From NCBI GenBank assembly GCA_032622095.1, contig CP136062.1, positions 140,696,351 to 140,760,350 of the forward strand: a stretch of DNA of 64,000 bases, written 5' to 3'. Every line of letters starts with the position of its first letter. Position 1 is the first letter of the stretch. The notes under the pieces were generated by a model that worked only from the letters and a program-made list of their open reading frames with translations, was not told where the DNA came from and made no database searches. Below, piece after piece: positions 10,301 through 24,000 of the stretch. A program made the position numbers and the translations under genes. Origin of the DNA: Siphonodentalium dalli (taxonomy: Eukaryota > Mollusca > Scaphopoda > Gadilida > Siphonodentaliidae).

Positions 10301-13300
10301 AAAGCTTTCTTGGAATCTATGTCGTGTCCACGCTATTGAACCAATAACTTCATATTACACAGATATGTCTGGCAGGTGTATTGCCATGCTTATATATAAT
10401 CATATCAGACTGTTTGGAAGATGCCAATAGCTTCTTTTTAGGCTGTTACAACTGCGTTTTACATTCAATACTACGGTTGTATTGTGTACATTTATTAAAG
10501 TGTGCGTATTGCACTTAGATACTAGAACGTTTAGGTTTGTTGTGACAATCAGTAAAAGCCGATGTTCAACTGCGAGGTACGATTAATATCTGATGGGCTA
10601 TTATCAGCCGATTCCGATTTATCGGAACATCACTAATATTAACATAGTTTTCCGGGGCATTAAAACGCCATAATTACTGAGGTGAGATAACCGGAAGCGG
10701 GCCGCAGGCGTTAATGAAATAAATTTTCATTAACGTCCGCGGCCCGAATCCGATTTGGGGAAAATGGTTTTGGACTCCACCTCGAATATATGTATCCTAT
10801 GTGAAATTGAACAAAAATGGTAAATTTTTGCTTCCATTCAACTTTTGGCCTTAAAAATCAGTATGTGTGAGTGGTAATAATAGTAAGAACATGATTTTGT
10901 CTGGCGTCATGGTTTATTAACGGCCCTCCAGGAATGATTAACAGCCCTCAGGCCTATTAGTGGCCCTCGACTTCGTCTCTGGCCTCTAATAGGCCCTCGG
11001 GCTGTTAATCATTCCTGGAGGGCCAATAATAAACCATAACGCCCTCAAAAATCATGTTATTGATACATTGGAACATCTTGTCTATTATTAATCTGGAGAT
11101 GTCTTCACCTAAATTAAGCAGATGACAGCTATAAATACAACTGTTGTAAGAAGTTCTATTTATTGGAGGAAAATGCTCAGTAATAAGTTCAACAAATGAC
11201 AGTTTGTTGAACTTATTATCTGAATATTTCCCAAGGCAACTAACTACTCGTCAATTAGTATTTAGTAATAAAAGGGTTAATATCTGCTTTCTTTTTCAGT
11301 ACCTTTATCTTGAAGGAAATGAACTGGTTTATTTGCCAGATGATTTCTTTGATCGACTACCGAACTTGAAGTGGCTGGACCTGCGAAGAAATCAGCTGTG
11401 TCGATTACCATGTGCATTTACAGGGAGGCACCAGAACCTCCGCAATCTGTTGCTGGAAGGAAACCAGTTACGCAGTCTGCCATTAGAATTAGGTTAGTAA
11501 GTTTTAAAAATTCCCTCCATATCTGGCACCTTTTCTACCAACATTTTCTACGAAGCTGGTTTGAAATTACTTTTGAATTACTTTTCCTTGAATGAACATG
11601 GCTCATTCAAACCTATACATATTTGATAAGCGGTATCTTAAAACATACCTACGTGGCAGATTTCTGAACATAATCGTCGATATACATGTTTGTGCCGGTG
11701 TTATAATAATCTTGATTATTAAAATGACGAGAAAGCAGTGTGCACATCAAGTTTTTTAATAGATGAATGTTAAGATAATGCAATATACCTTTTCTGCACA
11801 TCCTGTTTCTGAATCCAGAATTACTATGAATGTAAATGGTATTTATACAGGGCCCATACACTGTTTTCAGGGTTGTATTTTTTATGACTTCAATACATCT
11901 TTCTGTGACATATAATGCTCGTAGAAAGGTAGTTCAGGTACTAAGCGAAGTTTATTAGGTGTATTTTGGAGCACAAACTGCCATGTGGCTTTAAATACAA
12001 TTTTAAGAGACATTTGTGTTAACACATATTTGAATTAAAAATATATTAAAAAGAGATTTTGAATTAAAAGCTTATATACTTCACAGCTCTGAACAGTGTA
12101 ATGTTCAAAAAGTACTTACCATTGTGACATTTTCTTTTTAAAAAAAGATTCCCCATGATGACTGGTCTCTCTGACTAAAAATTATTGTTTTATAACCCTA
12201 AATCAATGCAGAATTGGAGAAAGTTCAGGTACAGTAATGCCCTAAATAATCGACTCCTTAACCACAGTGCAGCAAAATTATGGTTAACTTTACAGGATTT
12301 AATCAGAAATATGGCTTGTTGCCATTTATCGGAAAGCTCTCACTGAGAGCTTTCCGATGAATGGCAACAAGCCATATTTCCGACTAAATCCTGAAAAGTT
12401 ACCCATAATTTCTCTTTTTAATATATTTTTAATTCAAATATGTGTTAACACAAATGTCTCTTAAAATTGTATTTAAAGCCACATGGCATTGAAGTCATAA
12501 AAAATACAACCCTGAAAACAGTGTATGGGCCCTGTATAAATACCATTTACATTCAATCAAGACTTTTACACTGCGTTCAGGAGTTGATTATTTAAGGAAT
12601 TACTGTATGAGATACACCACGTTTAACCCTTTCTTTACTGAATGAGTTATACATTTAAAAGTGTACATTGGAATTTGGATTGGTCTATTATTCATCTGCA
12701 GGGATGTTCAGGAAACATAAACTGACAACAGACAGGTGAGCAGATAAAGTGAAGAAGGATCTCTATTTATCTGAGGGAAATAAATTCAACAAACGGCCTA
12801 ACTTATTATCTGATATCTCCTAAGGGAATTACTCATCAATTGAGTATTTAGTAAAATAAGCACCAAATATCAAGCTTTGTTTTTTCTTTAAAAAATTAAC
12901 TTGATATTTCTAATTACTCCTTCCACTGATGTTATAGTATCTTCAATTTTGTTTGTTGAAGTTATGAACACTGTGAGTAGAAAGGTAGTTCAGGTAAATG
13001 TCTATAGCTGTTAATTGTAATTCTACAATTCTGAAGTCTGCTCTTCTTGTTCAAATTTATGCTGCTAGATTACTGGTCAAAATATAAAGATACATATATA
13101 TCACAGATATGGCACAGTACCAAAATAATTTGCACTGTCTCAAAATTACACTTGCTTCTGTAAATATACATACTGAATTTCAGGGTTGATAAAGTCACTG
13201 CATGGGTTGAACATCAACAACAATCCGCTAGAGTTTCCTCCCACGGAGATAACGAGGCGCGGAACACATCAGATCCTGAAGTTTCTAGCTGAAATGCTGG

Positions 13301-14642
13301 CAGCCAAGAATGAACTTGGGTCATCACATAGAGGTACATCAAAATAAATTAACCCTTTCTATACTAAGAGCTTTCCGATGAATAGCAACAAGCCATATTT
13401 CCGACTAAATCCTGAAAAATTACCCATAATTCTGCTGTGGTTAAGGAGTCGATTATTTAGAGCATTACTGTATATATCGGAGAGGCCGAACACTCCCAGG
13501 ACATATGACTGCATCCAGAAAAGCCAGCATTTTAATGGGACTGGACATTCTGTTAATGATATTTTTGTTTCAGTAATAGAGAGTGTCAACGGGGAGAGAC
13601 AACTAAGAATTCATAGATTCTAATACTTGACACATGCAATGGCAAAGGTTTCATTTCCCACACCAGGCACCAGCGTTATTGCATCAATGTCAATATATAT
13701 CTAATGTAATAACTTTTATGTGCAACAACCGATTGTCATTAAAACATTAATTAAGGCTTGGTGTTGTCTAATACTGTTTTCGCTATCGTTTACCCACAAT
13801 TCTATAATAAAAAATGGCGATTTCCCACAATTCTTTAAAAAAAAGACCATTCATAGGGCCTGTAACTTGACGTTGTTTTATCCTTTTTATGTTTACCCAT
13901 ACCATAGTATGGTAAACATAGTGTCGTTGCCCGGATTGACCACTCGTCGTTAGTCCATCCGTCCGTCCGTCCGTCCGTCTGTCTGTCTGTCTGTAGACAC
14001 TTTACGCATGGTGCGATAACTGAAATATTTTCTATCTGATCGGAACCAAATTTTGTATATGAATTTCTCAGCACCAAATACAGATCGAGTTCGAATATGG
14101 GTTTGATCCGAGTTTTTTTTACGGAGTTATGGCCCTTTTTCGACTTCGAATTTACGCATGCTGTCATAACTCAAACAATTTTTATCTGATCGGAACCAAA
14201 TTTGGTATGCGAGTTTCAGAGCCCAAAATACAGATCGAGTTCGAATATGGGTTTGATCCGAGTTCTTTTTACGGAGTTATGGCCCTCTTTCGACTGAATT
14301 CATGGATGCTACAATAACTAAAAAAAATATTATCTCATGAGAACCAAATTTGGTATGTGAGTTTCTCTATCTAAAATACAATTCGAGTTCGAATATGGGT
14401 TTGATCAGATTATTTTTAATGGAGTTATGGCCCTTTGATATAGAATTCATCCATGCTTCGATAGCTCAACCAGTTATTGTCTGATAGGAACCAAATTTGG
14501 TATGTGAGTTTCTCAACTCAAAATACAGGTCAAGTTTGAATATGGGTTAGATCCTGTTTTTTATACCAGAGTTATGGCCCTTTTTAACTAAGGATTGAAC
14601 AGATTCGATATTTTTATGCTTAGCATGTAGAACCATAGCAGC

Positions 14643-14701
<59 letters not shown>

Positions 14702-14988
14702 TGTGAGTTTCTCTATCTAAAATACAATTCGAGTTCGAATATGGGTTTGATCAGATTATTTTTAATGGAGTTATGGCCCTTTGATATAGAATTCATCCAT
14801 GCTTCGATAGCTCAACCAGTTATTGTCTGATAGGAACCAAATTTGGTATGTGAGTTTCTCAACTCAAAATACAGGTCAAGTTTGAATATGGGTTAGATCC
14901 TGTTTTTTATACCAGAGTTATGGCCCTTTTTAACTAAGGATTGAACAGATTCGATATTTTTATGCTTAGCATGTAGAACCATAGCAGC

Positions 14989-15020
<32 letters not shown>

Positions 15021-18000
15021 GTGATATCAGTTAGCACTGAGAGAGAGAATAGATTAACTTGTATTATTGGAAATTAGAGTTATTTTTAGCTATCATATTG
15101 TCAGTGGAAGGTGTAATTGGACAGAGAACCATCTGTTGTTTATTGTATTTCCATACAGCTCTCTGGTTTAGGATATCAATGCAGTGTTCCAGTGACATAC
15201 CTGTACCTAATTTTATTGAGTTAAAATTGTTAACCCTTGTCATCAATTTTATGCTTTTGTATATTTTTCATACATCATTCTCCTATTATATCCCTTTCAC
15301 TTGTATGGATTTTTGTGGTTAAAATGAACCCTTAATTCTCAACATTCCTTATACTTAGCAGAAATACCTTTCATCTGATATATCTCATTTTATTGAGATG
15401 TATGTAAATTTTGTATGTGAATTTCTCAGCCCAAAATACAGATAGATTTCGAATTTGGGTTTGATCCATTTTTTATATATTTTAAACAGAGTTATGGCTT
15501 ATGGATTTTCGTGTCAGAACTGAAAATAGCTGATCACTATCGCCAAGGTATGGGTTAAACATCTGCCAATCGTGATCGGCCTCTCGTTAAATGATGTTAT
15601 AGAAACAAAACAGCATTTAGGGTGGTTGCTATATTCAATTAATATGTTTTGGTATATAGATAACTTAATGATCATTATAACACATTAATATAGAGTGAAT
15701 AGGTAAGCATGCATGGATATCCGTTGGACCATGACATCATGAAGTCAAACATCCCTTGTGATTTTGCTCGTAAAACATCACTATGGTGCCCTCGGCTCAT
15801 ATTAACTTGAGATTCTTTTGAACTAGAAAAAGTTGAGTACAATAACCAGCATTTATCAAGATGGTTAGTGATTGAAAACAAGTTTATGTGATCAAACGAC
15901 TGCATATGGCTCTATTTTTCCATGTGATTGGCAGATTGCTTCTTTTCAGACTACAATGACCAGGAATCTGGCGATTACCAGTATTACGAGGGAGAGGTTG
16001 AGGGTGGTGATATACACAATGGTATGAATGGTTACAGACAGCGACCAGACTCAAAGTATTCAACAAATAGTACAACTGCTGCTGACCTCGTTGGTCCAGT
16101 TCCACAAACTGCTGAACTACATCAGCCAGTATCCTATGGAGAGATTCGACAACAGCATGTCGACAAGCTGAAAAAAGCTGGAGCTTTCGGAACTGTCGAT
16201 AAGTATGTGTACTTCATACTTTATCTTACTCAGCGTTATGATCTTCTGCTTCTCTGTTGTGAATTCTGGAATGTGTTTGCAAGTCTGGAAATAGTGTGTC
16301 TGATATTTGCAGAATGAGGTCCTCAGAGGGTAAATTTAGTGATACTACCCTGCACAGCGGGCTAGCATCACCAAACTTACCCTCTGGAGACCTCATTCTG
16401 CTTAGGTCTCATCTTCTGGGAAGTATAGATCTATAGTCTCAAATTAACATTGTTTTTAGTTACTTTTTCCCTTCTGTTCAGTTTTATATCCCCCAATTTG
16501 CAGAAGATCAAATTCATATTCGAGGTGACTTATGGATGAATTGTTCACATCAGCAACTTCAACTGGGGAATTTGATCTGATCCTAGGTCTCACGTAGCAG
16601 TTGTGGCCTAAGCAGAATGAGGTTCACATACATGTAGGATGAATTGGGTAATGCTAGCCTGCCATGAGGGATAACGTCACTAAATTCACCCTCTGGGGAC
16701 CTCATTCTGCAAATGTCAGACACACCATGTGTTTGATCTGATAGCTAACATGGCTAGTATGTTGAATATTGTGCTTTGAGTAAAGGCCAGAAATATTAGT
16801 TAATTCTTTGTCTGTAGACCTGTCCATCCATTACTGTTAGAAGTTGTTTTGACACACATGGCTTCATGTTGTGGATTTGATATGAAAAATATGGTGGGGT
16901 AAACTGGGGTTTCATATGGATGGAGGGTGAGGCTTCAATTGATCTTTAGGATTGGGTTTCTTGTGGAGAAAATGGTGTTTCATTGACCAGATCAGAGAAT
17001 GTTTTAAAATTGATTACATGCAGGACATGATGTTTTGTTGATTATGTATACAAAAGAAGATAGAGCAAGTTGCCAACCATTAATATGAATGTCAATTATA
17101 TTGCAAAGTGGTGTTTAACCCTACCATGACTGAAGCTCCCTGAAATTTTGCTAAAACCCTGTGCCAATGCATTGTCTTATATATGTGAGTCTCCCATAGG
17201 GAGCCTCGCATATATAAGAGATTACATTGGCCTAACAATATTTACCATGACCTAGTAAGCCAGTTCATTCTCTTATATATGCAAGGCTTCCTATGGGAGA
17301 CTCGCATATATAAGAGGGTGCACTGGCACATGATCTTTAATGCTGTACCAGAGCAGCTCCCATCATGAAAGGGTTAAGCATTCTACTGCACTTTCATCTA
17401 CAAACAAACTTTTCAAAGTGTATGCTGTGCAAAAATCACATGGTCTATAATTGTCTTAAGTGCGACTATCTGAGCCTGCATGGGATCTAAAATTGAAGCT
17501 GATGCACATATCATGTATGCATAATAAGGAAACCAACACACACAGTAATGCCCTAAATAATCGACTCCTTAACCACAGCAGAATTATGGGTAATTTTTCA
17601 GGATTTAGTTGGATATATGGCTTGTTGCCATTCATCGGAAAGCTCTCAGTGAGAGCTTTCTGATGAATGGCAACAAGCCATATTTCCGACTAAATCCTGA
17701 AAAATTACTTATAATTCTGCTGTGGTTAAGGAGTCGATTATTTAGGGCATTACTGTAGATTATTATGAGCACCACTTACTGAATGTTGACTTATTGCAGA
17801 TTTGTGTTTGACAATGTTGTTCCCTTTTAATTTTATAGGATTTTTATAACTGAGAAAACAAATCTCAGTGAAATCTATCAACTGTAAGTCTTCAAGAAGT
17901 AGGGAACCAACATAAAAAAACGAGACTTCCCTACCCCTAATAATAAGAATGAACCTTCCCAACCCCAATAATAAATTGATCCAATTAGAACTAACAGTGG

Positions 18001-21000
18001 TTATTACTCTGGCGTGGTTTCAGACTTTGGATAGTTATTTCTCTTGTCTGGAGATGTTGTTGTAGAAACAAACTACCTTGCATCGATTGTAATTTCCTAA
18101 ACTATAAACAGTCGTCTATTTTATTACTAACACTGCTATGTCTAATGTTCCTACCTATGCCATGTATTTAAATTTGTTCACTTTAGCTTTGAGTAATCTT
18201 TTAAATACAACTCAATTATGAATGTACTAGTATCTGTTAGAGATGGGCGGTACTCGGTATTTACCGTGCGGTATCGGTATCAGCATAATACCGATTTACC
18301 ATACCGAATCAAAACTAAAAATACCGTATTTTCGGTAATGAAATTATTCATGTGTTGCCAACATCTGTGCGTCACCTTGTCACCGCGACCGTGACATGCA
18401 TGAATTTATGACCGGTCAACCGTAAGCAACGAGAATCGGATAATTATGATAACTCGGTGTAACAAGTCGGTACTACATGTATTAGTCTATAATTGCAACA
18501 TTGTTACATCAAGGGCACAGCTGCCCGACGGCATATTTGATCTTTACGACATATTAATGACAATGTAACTAACATCATGAGGTATGACTACTCATAGCTG
18601 GAGCGTTATGTGTCAATTTCGGTATCCGTCCAAATGGAAAATCCGTGGGCAACTCGGTATCTGTGTCCCAAGTTGGATCGAAGCATGTGGAATCGAAGCA
18701 CGTGTTATGGGGGGTCCCCGTGCACAACAAATTGAAAACCCCACAGGTTACTTTATAATTAGGAGAATATGAACCACCCGCAGGTTTGGGCATCTGCAGT
18801 TTGGAAATTGTCATGGCCGGTTTGCCTATTTTCATGACATCGCGCGAACGTTCATAAATTTGTGAATTGTGATCACTGATTACTACTCACAATTCTATTC
18901 ACTCATGTAAATGTTACGAAAATCAATTGACACGAACAAATATTGTAGTCATGCTCTAATTCTTTTCAAATCAGTGCGACGACATGCGTGTAAATCATCA
19001 AATAGATGTGTGAATATTACTTAATTACGTAGGTCATTTTGTTGCCTAATTTAGGTATTGTCATGAATGTAGTAAATCCGTGGACCGTGGTCATATATAC
19101 ATGTATATTGTTCAGCTAAAAACTTGAATTACAATAATTTACCGGGAATATCTGCTTTGATCTTTTAATTTTATAGCAATACCGATTACCGTACCGATAC
19201 CGAGGTAAATCGATGAAAATTTACCGATACCGAGATTGAAATTTCAATACCGCCCATCTCTAGTATCCTTAGAATAAGTTGACATAATTTAGATCAATGA
19301 GATGATTAAGGGGAGGTCAAGTGGCCAATTTTGAATGGGGATTTCCATGCAAATCTCTGGAGCAAAAGTCGAGTGACAAGTGTTTCTGAATGTCACCTGG
19401 TGTGACAATGCATTGACCTAACAATATTTACCTTGTAAGCCAGTGCATTCTCTTATATATGCGAGGCTCCCTATGGGAGACTTTGCATATATAAGATAAT
19501 GCACTGGTACAGGATCTTTAATGCTGCACCAGCGCAGCTTGGGAACTTGGGCTTGGAACTTGTTTCATTAGCATGCTAATATTTTATTTTGAATTTTTTA
19601 TTGATTTTTATTATGTAGTTAAAAAAATTCATGTTGGTGAATGTTGATAGTTCGTTCACACGAGTAAGATGTCGTCGCAGATTATGATATCGTGGATTAT
19701 TCGGATTATTGACTACCCTACAATCTTTCCATCTACGATGTTTACATACACATGACTGCGATTCCGTCGCAAGTGGAGGATACGCCATGATTTCGCATCT
19801 AAAATCAAATTGTTTTGATATTATTTGTTTACTCATGATCTTGTTGAATTGTGGTTGTCTGAACATTCACTTAGATGCCACATGCTGCCACGGCGTTTCG
19901 CACAGCATTGCTAATTGTCATGGCCAATTTTGAGGACTCTAATTTACCTAGCCTGGCCACTAGTTAAATTTTATGACTGTTCAATTGATATACCTATTTT
20001 GTTCCCAGACATCTGCTTCACATATAACTGCTGCTCCAGAGATTTGCATGGAAATCCCCATCCATAATTTGTCTTAATGTGGTATAAATGAGTAGTCTAT
20101 ATAAACTGGAGAGAAACCTGATATATGCCCTACCCTGCAGAGGCAAAATCCTATTTATCCTTGTATAAACAGCAGTTTATCATATGACAAAACCCGTTTA
20201 TCTAAGCATCATCAGTTGTGAATCTTGCTAATTGAAAGGCAAATTGCCATGTTGAATTGTCTGTAAAACTGTTATCATGTCAGGATTTCCCTATCATCTG
20301 GCAGATGTGACGTTGCATGATCTTAGCTTGTTAGTAATTCACTTAGTCAAAAGATTCACCATTACTGAGTGTAACTCACCTACAGTAATGCCTTAAATAT
20401 ACAGTAATGCCCTAAATCATCGACTCATTCTCAGTGAGAGCTTTCCTATGAATGGCAACAAGCCATATTTCCGACTAAATCCTGAAAAGTTACCTATAAT
20501 TCTGCTGTGGTTAAGAAGTCAATTATTTAGGGCATTACTGTAACTCACCTATGTGCTAGTAATTTCCATCAGGTTGTGAGCTAGAGCCTAACATCTTTTG
20601 TTTGTGGTGATTTGTTTATGCTTTGCATATTGTCTGGACTACTAACCTTTGTCTTTAACCCTTCCATGATTTGAGGTTTCTGAAATTTTACGAAAACCCT
20701 GTGCCAATGCATTCTCTTTCATATGCGTGTCTCCCACAGGAAGCCTTGCATATATAAGAGAATTCATTGTCCTAACAATATTTACCTTGTATGTAAGCCA
20801 GTGCATTCTTTTAGATATGCGAGGCTCCTTGTGGGATACTCTCATATATAAGAGAATGTGCTGGCACATGATCTTTAATGCTGCATCAGTGCAGCTCCCA
20901 TAATGAAAGGGTTAAAGGGGTATATACCCAGTTTGAAAATCTGAGACTGGTTAAATTAGTATGAATACTTGTGTGGTGGGGCAAAGATTATGTTTCAGCA

Positions 21001-24000
21001 GGTGAATCGTTATATATGACAAGGTTTATAAAGACCTAACCACACAGTATATATGTGTGATGTACATGTATGTATATACAGTACAGAGTTCTCATGGATC
21101 TGAATTCTCTAAATTTTCACTTAATTGTTTTCAAATTGTTATAAATTAGATATTGGAAAATTATTGGAGAAATAATTATTCACTTTATACTTTATATAAG
21201 AGCCACCCTATAGAAATTTATATGTATCTGTATATTTGAGTCTATTATTAAAGGTACACCTAATGTCGACACCTTAATAATTATTATTAAGGTGGAAGAA
21301 AGCTCCAATAAGCACAGTTGTGAGAAATGGCCTTTATGCCAAGCCATTGTTTATCCAATACAATGGCAAACAAACATGTTCAAATATACCAGATATTAAG
21401 ATATTGAGGTTGACTATTTCCGATCTCTTGATTTCATACATTGAAATGACATTAATGGAACGACTTTTTACTATAGTGAAGTGACCAAGTGTAAATTATA
21501 ACTAACTTGATTAAGTTCTAACAACGCTGGTGGTTATCTTTTATCTGAAATTTTAATGTACACATTGAAAATGACTGCACCTTGAAGCCACATTCACTTC
21601 ATATCTGAAGATGGAATTCCATGAAGATTCTTTGTTTTTCTGACAAGAGTGTGCGTCATTCTTGAAACTGAATTTTAATGCTATTTTCACTGATTTCTTT
21701 TATTAAAAATTGGCAGTAGGAAACATTAAGTGTGCCTTTAATTCCTGTTGAATCTAACAAGTGTTTGTTCATGAATTGACTGACTGATCACATTCATGTA
21801 AAAAAAAAGAAAATCTAAAATTGTTAGAAAATATTGTGTAACTCGATCAGAGAATTCTTAGAGAATCTTTTATTTAATTCTGAATTCCGTTATTGTTAAA
21901 ATTAAGAAAAAACTGCATACATACTGACCGTCTTCCACTTTTCCTAATCAGAGTATGACATTTTATATTTTATATTAACCTATCAAAATACACTAGTGAT
22001 CACTCTGTCAGTATATTAGATTTCCATCACAAGTGTCACATTGTTTGATCACTATTCACTAACACCTACTAATTTTAGTTTCAGAAAACAATTGCTTGAT
22101 AGAGCACGATGTAAGAGCCTTAGAAAAATGCCCATTAAAGTAACTTATGAGTTCGCAAGGTACAAGTCTGACACGTCATTTGACAGGTAGAGAACAATAT
22201 ACAAGTCTCACAAAAATGTTGCTTTTATCATATACATGTACATATATATCATCCCAGTCTGATTTAACACTTTCTGCTTTCAGAAAAGTGTAAAACGTCT
22301 CCAAACCGAACATCCTGCTGACCAACATTTAACCCTTTCATGAAGGGAGATGCACTGGTGCAGCATTAAAGATCCTGTGCCAGTGCATTCTCTGATAGAT
22401 GCAAGTCTCCCATAGGGATCCTCGCATATATAAGAGAATGCACTGTCTTGCAAGGTCAAGGTAAATATTGTTAGGCCAATGTAATCTCATATATATGCGA
22501 GGCTCCCAATGGGAGACTCGCATATATAAGAGAATGCGTGGGCACAGGGTTTTCGCAAAATTTCAGTAAGCTCCAGTCATGTAAGGGTTAAATTTGATAT
22601 GAAGAGGTGTTTATTTTATAGAAAAGTGTGCCCCCTCTGAAACATGATGCTGTCTTTACCAAGGGTAATCAAGATGCAAATACTGCATTACTAATTGTTG
22701 CAGCAATATTAATGAAGACATATCACCCTGAAACATGGGTTGTATATGCTCTATATAGGAAATGTATATAATCATTTATATGATATTGTATGATAAAATG
22801 AAAAAAAACATTTATATATGCAATCAACATCATTTTTGATGCATCTCTGAGCATATAGAAGTGTCAGTTGCCGAACAATATACTGTATAATTTCGCGAAT
22901 CGAAATTCCAAGTATGTTGTTCGGTATCTGACACTTCTATATGCCCAGACATACATTGAAAACAATGTTATAATTATGCCAAAAAAACTTTATTTTCAGC
23001 TATCTAGTTTGTATTTCGCTAAAACAATCCTTGAAACACATGATTTTCTGTTGTGAGATCCTTGGATGGGCTGCAACTTATCGGTCAAAATTGTCAATGA
23101 CTGCCTGGGAGATCATAAAATGCACACATTTCGATCTCTGTTTCCAACAATAAAATACACAAAAACAAGACACAACAACAGTAAACTATTAAACAATACT
23201 TGCTGGTGTAGCATTCACTTATTTAAAACGATACTACAACATCTATTGCCATCAACACACTCCGAGTCGATATAAATTCTGAAGCAGTATTTCCCAACTC
23301 CCCGACCGAATTTGCAGTCTCCAATGACGAACTCGAAATGTAAACAAACGCTATAATTTTTGCATTTTATGCTTTTGTGATCAATGTCATTTCATATTAT
23401 ATTAGTTGGTTTGAAACTGGATGAATTTTAACACATTCCTTTATCCACAACTAAATTATCCCATTTCATTGATAAGTCTTATGTGTTAATTTAGTTTTTA
23501 CGGTATGGTAACTATGGACGTGTTTACAGAATGACATCATAATGTGGGTCAATGGTTGGAGTGGCACAATTTCTTAATATATCACTGCGTGTTGTAAAAT
23601 GGGAAACGACACTTCCCTCAGCTAATAGAGAGTGTTGCTACCAAGGGTATTAAGTGCCTTGACCAATCAGATTCGCACATTTAAGCAAAAGCAGGTGTAA
23701 TAATATATAGATAATGTATAGATGAAACTTAAAAAGCATTCGCAACTGATTTTCGGTGATTTAGTTCGAATTAAGAAAGAAGTTTTTGAGTTTCAACTTT
23801 TTTTATGTCAATAATTGATAATTTGTTGAAACAATATTTTATGCAAAGCTCTTTGTAGGTCAAATTTGGTGTAGATTGTAGATCTACCTTTCATAAGTTT
23901 ATCTTTCTGTTATAAAGCTAATTTCGTCTGTAAAACTGTTTATATTGAACATATGCGCAGTGCATGGTTGTGAATATGGATCAGATTTTACAGATTTACT

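Noticed and set aside
15928-16317. An independent 129-aa gene at exon 4
   Set aside because: Its start lies in the polypyrimidine tract and its end reads through a consensus donor; the middle is LRRC27 exon 4.
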